A DNA stretch of 64,000 nucleotides, from positions 38,894-102,893 of the forward strand of contig DATHDP010000098.1 of the NCBI GenBank assembly GCA_035318985.1, read 5' to 3'. The position numbers were made by a program, and so were the translations under genes. The notes beneath the pieces were generated by a model, which was not told where the DNA came from, ran no database searches, and saw only the letters and a program-made list of their open reading frames with translations. The DNA is from VBAS01 sp035318985. GTDB taxonomy: Bacteria; Bacteroidota; Bacteroidia; Chitinophagales; Chitinophagaceae. Positions 1 to 7,145 of the stretch are shown in pieces (the stretch's first letter is position 1; every line of letters starts with the position of its first letter).

Positions 1-1
1 A

Positions 2-655
2 ATGGTGGACCTTGTGATCAGAAAAAAATACCAGGAATTCATTAAAAAAGATGCAATGGCAAGCATTGGCTCCGATGGGCTGATGGGTGACAAAGTATTA
101 ACTATTTCTCCCGGCACATCCGATAAAAGCCCGGTAAATAACGGAGATATTATCCTGACAAAAAATGCAATTGAAATGGAGGATGTAATGCTGAGTGCAA
201 AAACAAGTGTCGACAATGCGGGCATTATTACAGCACAGCTTGCAGAATTTACCACTAAGATGAATACAGGAAACGGTGCCCTGTCAAAACTGATCAGTGA
301 TGAAAAATTCTCCAATAGCCTGCAAAGTACACTTGTCAACCTGCAAACAGCTTCCAATGAGTTTGCTGTGTTTACTGCAAAACTTAATAGTGGAGGATTG
401 AGTGAATCCCTTGACACTACCATGCGTAATATACAGGGAGCCACAAAAGGGTTAAATGAAAATATGGAAGCAGCAAAAAGTAATTTTCTATTAAAAGGTT
501 TTTTTAACAAAAAGAAAAAGGCAGATGCTAAAAGAGCTGCGGAATTAAAAAAGGAAGAAGAAAAATGGAAAAAACAACAACTTAAAAATACAGCTGATTC
601 AATAAAAAACGCCACGCTGGTAATTCCTGTAAAAAAAGTACCAGATGGTTTATAA
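2..655 (+). CDS. MCE/MlaD family lipid-transport protein, 3' part
   Basis: This is the C-terminal part of an Mce/MlaD protein, the periplasmic substrate-binding subunit of an ABC-type phospholipid transport system at the inner membrane. The reading frame is open to the window edge, so the signal anchor and the first half of the MCE domain are missing. The visible start keeps the end of the MCE beta-barrel (SIGSDGLMGDKVLTISPGT). A long helical region follows with regularly spaced hydrophobics, typical of the tube-forming or coiled-coil tail. The protein ends in a basic segment (KGFFNKKKK) and a charged Lys/Glu tail. The ATPase and permease genes would be expected upstream, outside the window. 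Family assignment is good; the exact lipid is unknown. Confidence 0.85.
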   Translation: MVDLVIRKKYQEFIKKDAMASIGSDGLMGDKVLTISPGTSDKSPVNNGDIILTKNAIEMEDVMLSAKTSVDNAGIITAQLAEFTTKMNTGNGALSKLISDEKFSNSLQSTLVNLQTASNEFAVFTAKLNSGGLSESLDTTMRNIQGATKGLNENMEAAKSNFLLKGFFNKKKKADAKRAAELKKEEEKWKKQQLKNTADSIKNATLVIPVKKVPDGL

Positions 656-785
656 GCCTGGTCGAAATTTATTCTTCTTAAATGTATGAATCATGTAATT
701 AATTTTAAAAACTATGTAACACCTCTTCCTGAACGAGTGGTCAACTTTGCATAGTATACATTAATTATTCCTCAAAAATAAAATC

Positions 786-1646
786 ATGCGTCTTATTGGT
801 AATAATATCAGCACACCTGTTAATAATCTTACTGTCAGCTACAGTGATCATGGACCCGATGATGCGCCTATTATCATCTTCATCCATGGATTCCCGTTAA
901 ATAAATCCATGTGGGACATACAGGTAGAATCATTAAAGGAGAATTACAGAGTGATAGCGTATGATATCCGCGGACATGGAAATTCTGATCCCGGTATGGA
1001 TGAATTCTTTATTGAACTTTTTGTTAACGACCTTCTCCGTCTCATGGAAAAATTAGGGATTGAAAAATCAATCTTGTGTGGCTTATCCCTGGGCGGATAC
1101 ATTGCATTAAATGCAGTTTTAAAATATCCGGATCGTTTTGATGGGCTTATTTTAAATGATACACAATGTATAGCTGATACACCCGAAATAAAAGAAAACA
1201 GGTGTAACGCAATTATCCGAATTAAAGAAAAAGGAGTAGAACAGTATGCTGATGAAAGTATATCAAAACTTTTTTCACCTGGATCTTTCACAAAAAAGAA
1301 AAATGAAATTGCTGCAGTGAAGGAGATGATCGTAAGTACTCCGAAACAGTCACTTTGTAATACGCTGCATGCTTTGGCAGAACGTAAAGAGACCTGCACC
1401 CAATTATCGGAAATAAATATTCCCGTACTTATCATGGTTGGCAAAGAAGATAAAATAACCCCAATTGCCGCCGCGCAGCAGATGCATGAAAAGATAGCGA
1501 ATTCAAAACTGGAAATTATTCAACAGGCAGGTCATCTAAGCAATCTCGAGAATGCCACTTCATTCAATACTCACCTGGTGAAATTTTTAGAGTTCGTTAG
1601 CAAAAAGTCATCTTTAGTAAAAAACGCTGCACTTAACCAGCACTAA
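786..1646 (+). CDS. alpha/beta hydrolase
   Basis: An alpha/beta-hydrolase-fold enzyme of 286 residues, likely cytoplasmic because no signal peptide is visible. The HGFP oxyanion motif lies near residue 34, the nucleophile elbow GLSLGG places the serine at residue 101, an acid sits near GKEDK (about residue 228), and the catalytic histidine is in QAGHLSNLE near residue 258. These are the marks of the 3-oxoadipate enol-lactonase/haloperoxidase-like branch, but the substrate cannot be read from the sequence. It stands alone, with 130 bp upstream that contain a CAACTTTGC box resembling a weak -7 element. The neighbours give no pathway clue. Confidence 0.85.
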   Translation: MRLIGNNISTPVNNLTVSYSDHGPDDAPIIIFIHGFPLNKSMWDIQVESLKENYRVIAYDIRGHGNSDPGMDEFFIELFVNDLLRLMEKLGIEKSILCGLSLGGYIALNAVLKYPDRFDGLILNDTQCIADTPEIKENRCNAIIRIKEKGVEQYADESISKLFSPGSFTKKKNEIAAVKEMIVSTPKQSLCNTLHALAERKETCTQLSEINIPVLIMVGKEDKITPIAAAQQMHEKIANSKLEIIQQAGHLSNLENATSFNTHLVKFLEFVSKKSSLVKNAALNQH

Positions 1647-1759
1647 TTCACCTGAATTCAATTAATGTGTGAATTGTGTAACTTATTTGAAGTATTATAT
1701 AACATCTCCCGGACAAAATGACTCACCTTTAGCAGTCCCGGTATAAAAGGTGGAGCTAT

Positions 1760-2377
1760 TTGAAAATATTCATTAAACACATGATAAGCAACCGCTGTAA
1801 AATAGCGGTGAAAGAGGAGCTGAGAAAGCTTGGGCTGCATTTTATCGTCGTTGATCTGGGCGAGGTAGAGATCATGGAAAATATTTCTGCAGAACAACGT
1901 GAGCAAATGAAAGCCGCATTGTTGATCTCAGGATTTGAATTAATGGACGACAAAAGGGCAATACTGATCGAAAAAATTAAAACTGCAGTTATTGAAATGG
2001 TTCATCATTCAGATGAAAACATTAAAATAAATTTCTCTGATCATTTGAGTGAAAAATTAAGCCACAATTATACGTACCTGGCAAATTTGTTTTCCGAGGT
2101 CCAGGGAATCTCGATCGAGCAATTCATCATTGCCCATAAAATTGAGCGGATAAAAGAATTGATCATTTATGATGAGTTAAACATTACAGAGATCGCATGG
2201 AAGATGAATTACAGCAGTGTTGCTCATTTATCCAATCAATTTAAAAAAGTTACAGGGCTCACTCCTTCGCATTTCAGACAATTAAAAGATAGAAGGCGAA
2301 GTTCGATTGAAGACATCGGGATCCCGATGACTCCCGGAGCAAATGGCATTGATAAAAGCAAAACCTTAAAAAAATAA
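1760..2377 (+). CDS. AraC-type regulator with HMA-like N-terminal domain
   Basis: A 205-residue transcription factor. Residues about 100-185 form an AraC/XylS double helix-turn-helix (ERIKELIIYDELNITEIAW, then SVAHLSNQFKKVTGLTPSHF). The first ~65 residues do not look like a sugar-binding AraC domain. They follow the beta-alpha-beta-beta-alpha-beta pattern and the MxCxxC region of heavy-metal-associated (HMA) domains. Here the motif reads M-I-S-N-R-C, so the first cysteine is replaced by Ser10 and only Cys13 remains. The TTG start is chosen because it keeps this domain whole and follows AAGGTGGAG; the next ATG, 21 bp later, would cut off the first strand. It lies 1 nt before the histidine kinase gene and is probably cotranscribed with it. 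Confidence 0.8.
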   Translation: MKIFIKHMISNRCKIAVKEELRKLGLHFIVVDLGEVEIMENISAEQREQMKAALLISGFELMDDKRAILIEKIKTAVIEMVHHSDENIKINFSDHLSEKLSHNYTYLANLFSEVQGISIEQFIIAHKIERIKELIIYDELNITEIAWKMNYSSVAHLSNQFKKVTGLTPSHFRQLKDRRRSSIEDIGIPMTPGANGIDKSKTLKK

Positions 2378-2378
2378 A

Positions 2379-4403
2379 GTGGAAACTACGAACACACAGA
2401 AATCTCAATATGCCAGAAGTTTGATAGAAGCCAGCCTGGACCCCCTCGTAACTATCAGCACTGAAGGTAAGATCACTGACATGAATGAAGCGATGGCAAG
2501 TATTACAGGTATGACCCGCGAAAAACTGACTGGCACTGACTTCTTCGACTATTTTACTGAACCACAAAAGGCCCGTGAAGTTTACCAGGAAGTGTTTGCA
2601 AAAGGATTTGTAGCAGACTACCCATTAACTATAAAAGATCATAAACTAACAGATGTGCTATTTAACGGCTCCGTTTATAAAGATGAACAGGGAGGTGTCC
2701 TGGGTGCAGTCGTAGTGGCAAGAGATATTACAGAACAAAAAAGAAATGAAAAAGAATTAATAGAAGCAAAAGTGTTTGCTGAGCTGGCAACATTAATTGC
2801 TGAAGAAGCAAAAGGTAAAGCCGAAACTGCTACAGGGATAGCGGAAGATGCGGTGAAAGCAAAACAGCAGTTTTTGTCAAACATGAGTCATGAGATCCGT
2901 ACACCCATGAATGCGATCATCGGTTTTACGAAAGTGTTGTTGAAAACTGATCTGTCTGCAAAGCAAAAAGAATATTTAACCGCCATCAAACTAAGTGGTG
3001 ATGCATTGATCGTGTTGATCAATGATATACTCGACCTGGCAAAAGTAGATGCAGGAAAAATGACTTTTGAACAAACACCCTTCAAACTGGCCATGTCCAT
3101 ATCGGCCATGCTTCACATGTTTGAACCAAAGATCCAGGAAAAGAATTTAGAGCTTGTAAAGGAATATGATAATAGTATCCCTGAAGTGTTGTTGGGTGAT
3201 TCTGTGCGTTTGCACCAGATCATTTTAAATCTGATAAGTAATGCAGTAAAGTTTACATCAAAAGGAAAAATTACCGTAAGCGTTAATTTAATTCATGAAG
3301 ATGAACAGAAAGTCACGATCGAATTTGCAGTGACCGATACTGGAATCGGAATAGCAGCAGATAAAATAGAAAAGATCTTTGAAAATTTTCAGCAAGCCTC
3401 CAGCCATACATCAAGATTGTATGGAGGAACGGGGTTAGGCCTTTCAATTGTTAAACAGTTACTAGAACCACAGGGTGGAAGCATCCGGGTAAAAAGTAAA
3501 ATTGATGAGGGCTCAGTTTTCAGTTTCACTTTAGATTTTCAAAAAACGAATGCTGAAGTGGAAGCAGAAGCAGAAATACTTGAACTGGATCCGAAAATTA
3601 AAAATATTAAAGTATTGGTGGTTGAAGATATTACCCTCAACCAGCTACTGATGAAAACATTGCTGGATGATTTCGGATTTGAACATGATATTGCTGCCAA
3701 TGGGAAGATAGCGATCGAAAAATTATCTCAAAAAAGCGCCGACGGAACAATTAAATCGTATGATATTATTTTAATGGATCTGCAGATGCCAGAAATGAAC
3801 GGATTTGAGGCAACAGAGTTCATTCGCAAAAAAATGAATTCTAAGATCCCCATTATTGCTTTAACGGCTGATGTTACCACTGTTGACCTGGCAAAATGCA
3901 AAGCCGTTGGCATGAATGATTATATCGCAAAGCCAGTTGATGAGAGAATTTTGTATAGTAAAATAATCGGGTTAGTAAGAAAGCCTGCGATGATAAAATA
4001 TTCTGACGATAAAGGAAATGAAACCGCTCAAAGTGAAAAAATAAAATATACTGACCTGGCTTACCTGGTCCGCCGAACCAAATCTGACCCGAAACTGATG
4101 ATGGAAATGATCTCACTTTACCTGGAGCAAACTCCACCCCTGATCACTATAATGAAAAAAAGTTTCAGGGACAAAGACTGGGGTGCGTTGCGTGCAACTG
4201 TACATAAAATGATCCCTTCATTTTCAATAATGGGTATCAGTACAGATTTTGAAAACATGGCAAAAAAAATTCAGGATTATGCAAACTCACAACAATTGGC
4301 AGATGGAATACATGACATGGTTTTACAGCTTGAAAATGTTTGTACACAGGCATGTAAAGAGTTAACAGAAGAATTTCATTCGCTTAAAAATGCTGGTTCA
4401 TGA
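2379..4403 (+). CDS. hybrid sensor histidine kinase (PAS-HisKA-HATPase-REC-Hpt)
   Basis: A 674-residue hybrid kinase with no membrane segment, so probably a cytoplasmic sensor. Order: PAS domain with PAC tail (about 12-120), an alanine-rich helical linker (125-160), HisKA with phospho-acceptor His171 in SNMSHEIRTPMN, HATPase with N-box NLISNAVKFT and G-boxes DTGIGI and GGTGLGLSI, a receiver domain with Asp467 in ILMDLQMPEMNG, and a C-terminal Hpt domain with His609 in VHKMIP. All phosphorelay residues are present. It starts with GTG 1 nt after the AraC gene and overlaps the downstream response regulator by 4 nt (ATGA), so the three form one operon. The signal it senses is not evident. Confidence 0.9.
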   Translation: METTNTQKSQYARSLIEASLDPLVTISTEGKITDMNEAMASITGMTREKLTGTDFFDYFTEPQKAREVYQEVFAKGFVADYPLTIKDHKLTDVLFNGSVYKDEQGGVLGAVVVARDITEQKRNEKELIEAKVFAELATLIAEEAKGKAETATGIAEDAVKAKQQFLSNMSHEIRTPMNAIIGFTKVLLKTDLSAKQKEYLTAIKLSGDALIVLINDILDLAKVDAGKMTFEQTPFKLAMSISAMLHMFEPKIQEKNLELVKEYDNSIPEVLLGDSVRLHQIILNLISNAVKFTSKGKITVSVNLIHEDEQKVTIEFAVTDTGIGIAADKIEKIFENFQQASSHTSRLYGGTGLGLSIVKQLLEPQGGSIRVKSKIDEGSVFSFTLDFQKTNAEVEAEAEILELDPKIKNIKVLVVEDITLNQLLMKTLLDDFGFEHDIAANGKIAIEKLSQKSADGTIKSYDIILMDLQMPEMNGFEATEFIRKKMNSKIPIIALTADVTTVDLAKCKAVGMNDYIAKPVDERILYSKIIGLVRKPAMIKYSDDKGNETAQSEKIKYTDLAYLVRRTKSDPKLMMEMISLYLEQTPPLITIMKKSFRDKDWGALRATVHKMIPSFSIMGISTDFENMAKKIQDYANSQQLADGIHDMVLQLENVCTQACKELTEEFHSLKNAGS

Positions 4404-4834
4404 TACAAGAAAACAAAATACACCTGTTCCTGGTTGATGATGATGCTTTATTTCTGAAATCATTGGAAATTGAATTTCATCATCATACGGAATTCACTGT
4501 TGAAACTTTTGCAACAGGTGAACTTTGCGTGGAAAATTTATCTCACAACCCTGATGTAATTATTTTAGATTATCATTTGAATGGCGTTGATAAAAATGCA
4601 ATGAATGGTATAGAAACGCTGGATAAAATAAAGGCATTAAAACCGGATATCCCTGTGGTGATGTTATCCTCACAGGACAAAATAGATGTGGCGATCAGCT
4701 GTATGCATCACAGGGCTTTTGATTATGTAGTGAAAAGCGAAACTGCTTTCCTTCGTTTGCAAAAAAATATTACTGCTTTTTTTCATCACGAAAAAATAGA
4801 AAAAGAGTTGAACTGGTATATGGCAAGAATGTAG
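4400..4834 (+). CDS. single-domain response regulator
   Basis: A stand-alone receiver (CheY-like) domain of 144 residues with the acidic pair near residues 14-15 (VDDDA), phospho-acceptor Asp57 in IILDYHLNG, a Ser in MLSSQ and the conserved lysine in YVVKSE. No output domain follows. Its ATG overlaps the stop of the hybrid kinase, so it is translationally coupled to it. It probably receives phosphate from that kinase's Hpt domain or acts on a protein partner. The DNA-binding output of the pathway may be the AraC-type protein encoded first in the same operon, but nothing in the sequence proves this. Confidence 0.85.
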   Translation: MIQENKIHLFLVDDDALFLKSLEIEFHHHTEFTVETFATGELCVENLSHNPDVIILDYHLNGVDKNAMNGIETLDKIKALKPDIPVVMLSSQDKIDVAISCMHHRAFDYVVKSETAFLRLQKNITAFFHHEKIEKELNWYMARM

Positions 4835-5075
4835 CAACTCATGATATTTTCAAGAAAAATTCCCGCCTGTTGTTGTAAAAATTACTGTTAGTCAAAAGCT
4901 GCCCTATTTGAAATCAAATAGTGGCAAAATCTATGAAATAGGACCCGGTTACAAACTTAACACAGCGAAACATGTGAATGATGTAAGTTATTCCTTTAGT
5001 TATATAACACTTACCATTACAGATACACCAACCTTTGTGGTTATTAATTTTTTCACAAATACTAAAACTAATATT
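4835..5075. other. intergenic region upstream of the OmpA gene
   Basis: About 240 bp without a convincing gene. An in-frame TTG at 4908 would extend the OmpA gene upstream, but the 56 extra codons precede a perfect signal peptide and look non-coding. Positions 4891-4914 (GTCAAAAGCTGCCCTATTTG and following) resemble 6960-6983, about 20 of 24 positions, suggesting copies of a short element. No clear terminator follows the response regulator, and no exact TAnnTTTG box was found. Confidence 0.5.
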
Positions 5076-6140
5076 ATGTATTTTATAAAAATTGCAAGGC
5101 TATTTACTGTTATACTCCTTGTAGCTGTGTGTTCGCCAGTATATTCACAAACAAAATCACCGTCAAAATTTGATATGAAAAAAGATGGTGATGGCGATGG
5201 TGTTAAAAACAAAATAGATAAATGTGCTTCTACCCCTCCCGGTGTTGCGGTAGATGGTACCGGTTGCCCGGTTGATACTGATAAAGATGGGGTAGCAGAT
5301 TATTTAGATAAATGTCCTTCTATACCCGGTACTGCAGGTATGAATGGCTGCCAGGATAAAGACAAAGACGGTGTAAGTGATAATAATGATCTATGCCCGG
5401 ATGTTCCAGGTGATACAAGATTTGAAGGTTGTCCTGATAGTGATGGTGATGGCATAGAAGATTCAAAAGACAAATGCCCCAACGCAAAAGGATCTGATAT
5501 GTTCATGGGTTGTCCGGATACAGATAAAGATGGTGTGCAGGATGCAAATGATAAATGCCCGGATACTAAAACGGGAATTAAAGTAGATGTAAACGGATGT
5601 CCGGCAGATAGCGACAGAGATGGAATTCTGGATGCAGACGATAAATGCCCGGATACTAAAATGGGAGTTGCAGTAAATACTATGGGATGCCCTGCAGATA
5701 CAGATGGAGATGGTGTATTGGATGCAGACGATAAATGTCCTGGAGTGATAGGTGATATAACTAACTACGGGTGTCCACTTGCAAAAAAAGAAATTCCAAA
5801 AAGATTAGAGTTTGCTACCCGCAAGATCAGTTTTGAAAAAGGAAATGCATTACTAAAAGTTAGTTTTTTTCCGATGCTGGATGAAGTAGCAAATATCCTG
5901 AAAGAATATCCTGACTATAATTTAAGAATAGGAGGCCATGCAGATGGAATTGAGAAAGATCCAACTACTATTTCTCAGACCCGTGCCGATGTGGTAAAAT
6001 CTTACCTATTGGGTAAGGGTGTGGGTAATAGCAGGACCGTAACAACCGGATATAGCAAAACAAGACCTGCTGCTTCAAACGCAAACGAAACTGGTAGAGG
6101 ACAAAATAGAAGAGTTGAATTAGAATTGTATGTAAGATAA
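5076..6140 (+). CDS. OmpA-family outer membrane protein with thrombospondin type 3 repeats
   Basis: A 354-residue outer membrane-associated protein. The ATG at 5076 is chosen because it gives a clean signal peptide (MYFIKIARLFTVILLV, cleavage after VYSQ). The middle (about 40-235) is a run of acidic calcium-binding repeats of the DxDxDGV...D.CP type, about eight copies, the thrombospondin type 3 pattern. The last ~105 residues are an OmpA/MotB peptidoglycan-binding domain with LRIGGHADGIEKD, the usual NX2LSxxRA-like helix (ISQTRADVVKSYL) and a terminal RRVELELYV strand. No transmembrane barrel is visible at the N-terminus, so it probably spans the periplasm between the calcium-bound stalk and peptidoglycan. 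Two stacked hairpins follow the stop. Confidence 0.9.
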   Translation: MYFIKIARLFTVILLVAVCSPVYSQTKSPSKFDMKKDGDGDGVKNKIDKCASTPPGVAVDGTGCPVDTDKDGVADYLDKCPSIPGTAGMNGCQDKDKDGVSDNNDLCPDVPGDTRFEGCPDSDGDGIEDSKDKCPNAKGSDMFMGCPDTDKDGVQDANDKCPDTKTGIKVDVNGCPADSDRDGILDADDKCPDTKMGVAVNTMGCPADTDGDGVLDADDKCPGVIGDITNYGCPLAKKEIPKRLEFATRKISFEKGNALLKVSFFPMLDEVANILKEYPDYNLRIGGHADGIEKDPTTISQTRADVVKSYLLGKGVGNSRTVTTGYSKTRPAASNANETGRGQNRRVELELYVR

Positions 6141-6175
6141 GAGGCGCTTTCTTTTATAAAATAATTTACCCTTGA

Positions 6176-6239
6176 AACTTATAACCACTGGTAAAAACTG
6201 GTGGTTATTCTTCTTTCGGAACTTTCAGTTCCGAATTTT
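6176..6239. repeat. copy A of a ~63-bp repeat (duplicate of antiporter gene 3' end)
   Basis: Positions 6176-6239 match 7083-7145 with one substitution and one 1-nt indel. Copy B contains the last 11 codons and stop of the Na+/H+ antiporter gene (- strand) plus the hairpin beyond it. Copy A lies in the gap between the OmpA gene and the 221-residue lipoprotein gene and has no reading frame of its own. The two copies have the same orientation, 907 bp apart, and bracket the lipoprotein gene. Confidence 0.9.
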
Positions 6240-6241
6240 TT
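6181..6241 (+). terminator. two stacked hairpins after the OmpA gene
   Basis: The first hairpin (6181-6208) pairs ATAACCAC with GTGGTTAT and extends through two G:U pairs to an AAAA loop. The second (about 6218-6234) pairs CGGAACT with AGTTCCG around a TTC loop and is followed by GAATTTTTT, the form of a rho-independent terminator for the + strand. The whole structure is part of the duplicated segment. Confidence 0.6.
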
Positions 6242-6264
6242 AACAAACAAAATAAAATCGAAAA

Positions 6265-6930
6265 ATGAAACAAATTAAATTAGTGGTGACTGCGGCTCTT
6301 GTGATAACTGGATTTATCGCATGCAAAAATTCTCAGACAATAGCCCAACAAGATGCAATGAATTTAAACAGTTATGTAGATTCAATAGGAAACCTCACCC
6401 CGGTTTATACGGCGGCTTATTGGTCTGACCTTGATAACGGATACCGGGTAAGAGTAGCTAAAACAGATAATACAATGGCTACGCTGGAAACCTCTGATAA
6501 AGCAAAACTGGATGAAAGTAAAATACAATACGCTGTATTGAAAACCACTTATGAATTAAAGATCAAAGAAACCGAAACAAGTGCTGCACCAGATTACAGG
6601 CAAGCATTAAGAAACAACTTATTTGGAGAAGGCATGATCGGCTCTGATATGAGTTTTGGTTTTGCAACTGCCGATAATTTACTGAGCATCTACAGGAAAT
6701 TTGTAAATACGGTGGACGAAAACAAAAATAAATATAGTCGTGAAGACTGGGATGAAATAAAAGTATTGTATGAGGCATTGGATACCCGTAAGAATACAGT
6801 TGAAAAACAGCTTCCCGATGGCGATAATACGAAAATAGCTGGCTTGAAAATAAAATTCTCTCTTATTAAAGCAACACATAGAGGTGGGACAAAGGGTGAA
6901 GAAAATAAAGCTGCGAAAGAAAAAGCATAA
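6265..6930 (+). CDS. putative lipoprotein, unknown function
   Basis: A 221-residue predicted lipoprotein: MKQIKLVVTAALVITGFIAC ends in a lipobox with the acylated cysteine at residue 20. The mature part is polar and mostly helical, rich in Lys, Glu, Asp and Asn, with segments such as LDESKIQYAVLKTTYELKIKE that could form a coiled coil, and a basic C-terminal tail (KGEENKAAKEKA). No catalytic motif is visible. I do not recognise the family. It lies between the two copies of the 63-bp repeat and shares orientation with the OmpA gene, but the terminator between them argues for separate transcription. Confidence 0.7.
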   Translation: MKQIKLVVTAALVITGFIACKNSQTIAQQDAMNLNSYVDSIGNLTPVYTAAYWSDLDNGYRVRVAKTDNTMATLETSDKAKLDESKIQYAVLKTTYELKIKETETSAAPDYRQALRNNLFGEGMIGSDMSFGFATADNLLSIYRKFVNTVDENKNKYSREDWDEIKVLYEALDTRKNTVEKQLPDGDNTKIAGLKIKFSLIKATHRGGTKGEENKAAKEKA

Positions 6931-7019
6931 GAATATTTATTTCCCTAATCGCTTCTGAGGTCAAAAGCTGCGTTATTTGAATTAGAGACTTATGTAAAAG
7001 GGTATAAAGATTGATTCTC

Positions 7020-7049
7020 ACAAGTACAATACACTGTATTTATTTGTGA
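7020..7049. other. imperfect hairpin between lipoprotein and antiporter genes
   Basis: TCACAA pairs with TTGTGA and an inner AATAC with GTATT around a short loop. It is in the 181-bp gap between the convergent lipoprotein (+) and antiporter (-) genes and may stop transcription entering from the + side. There is no T-run, so a role is not established. Confidence 0.3.
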
Positions 7050-7082
7050 ATTTAAAAGCCGCTACAAGTCCATGGAACTTTT

Positions 7083-7145
7083 AACTTATAACCACTGGTA
7101 ATAACTGGTGGTTATTCTTCTTTCGGAACTTTCAGTTCCAATTTT
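7083..7145. repeat. copy B of the ~63-bp repeat, overlapping the antiporter 3' end
   Basis: This copy covers the last codons of the Na+/H+ antiporter gene (encoding ELKVPKEE then stop on the - strand) and the hairpin just beyond the stop (7088-7115). Because this copy is inside a functional reading frame, it is the likely source and the copy at 6176 the duplicate. Confidence 0.85.

Noticed and set aside
944..1444. 166-codon frame on the - strand inside the alpha/beta hydrolase gene
   Set aside because: It is antisense to a gene with full catalytic motifs and has no recognisable domain or signal.
4908..5075. N-terminal extension of the OmpA protein from a TTG at 4908
   Set aside because: The extension precedes a clean signal peptide starting at 5076, and its residues look non-coding.
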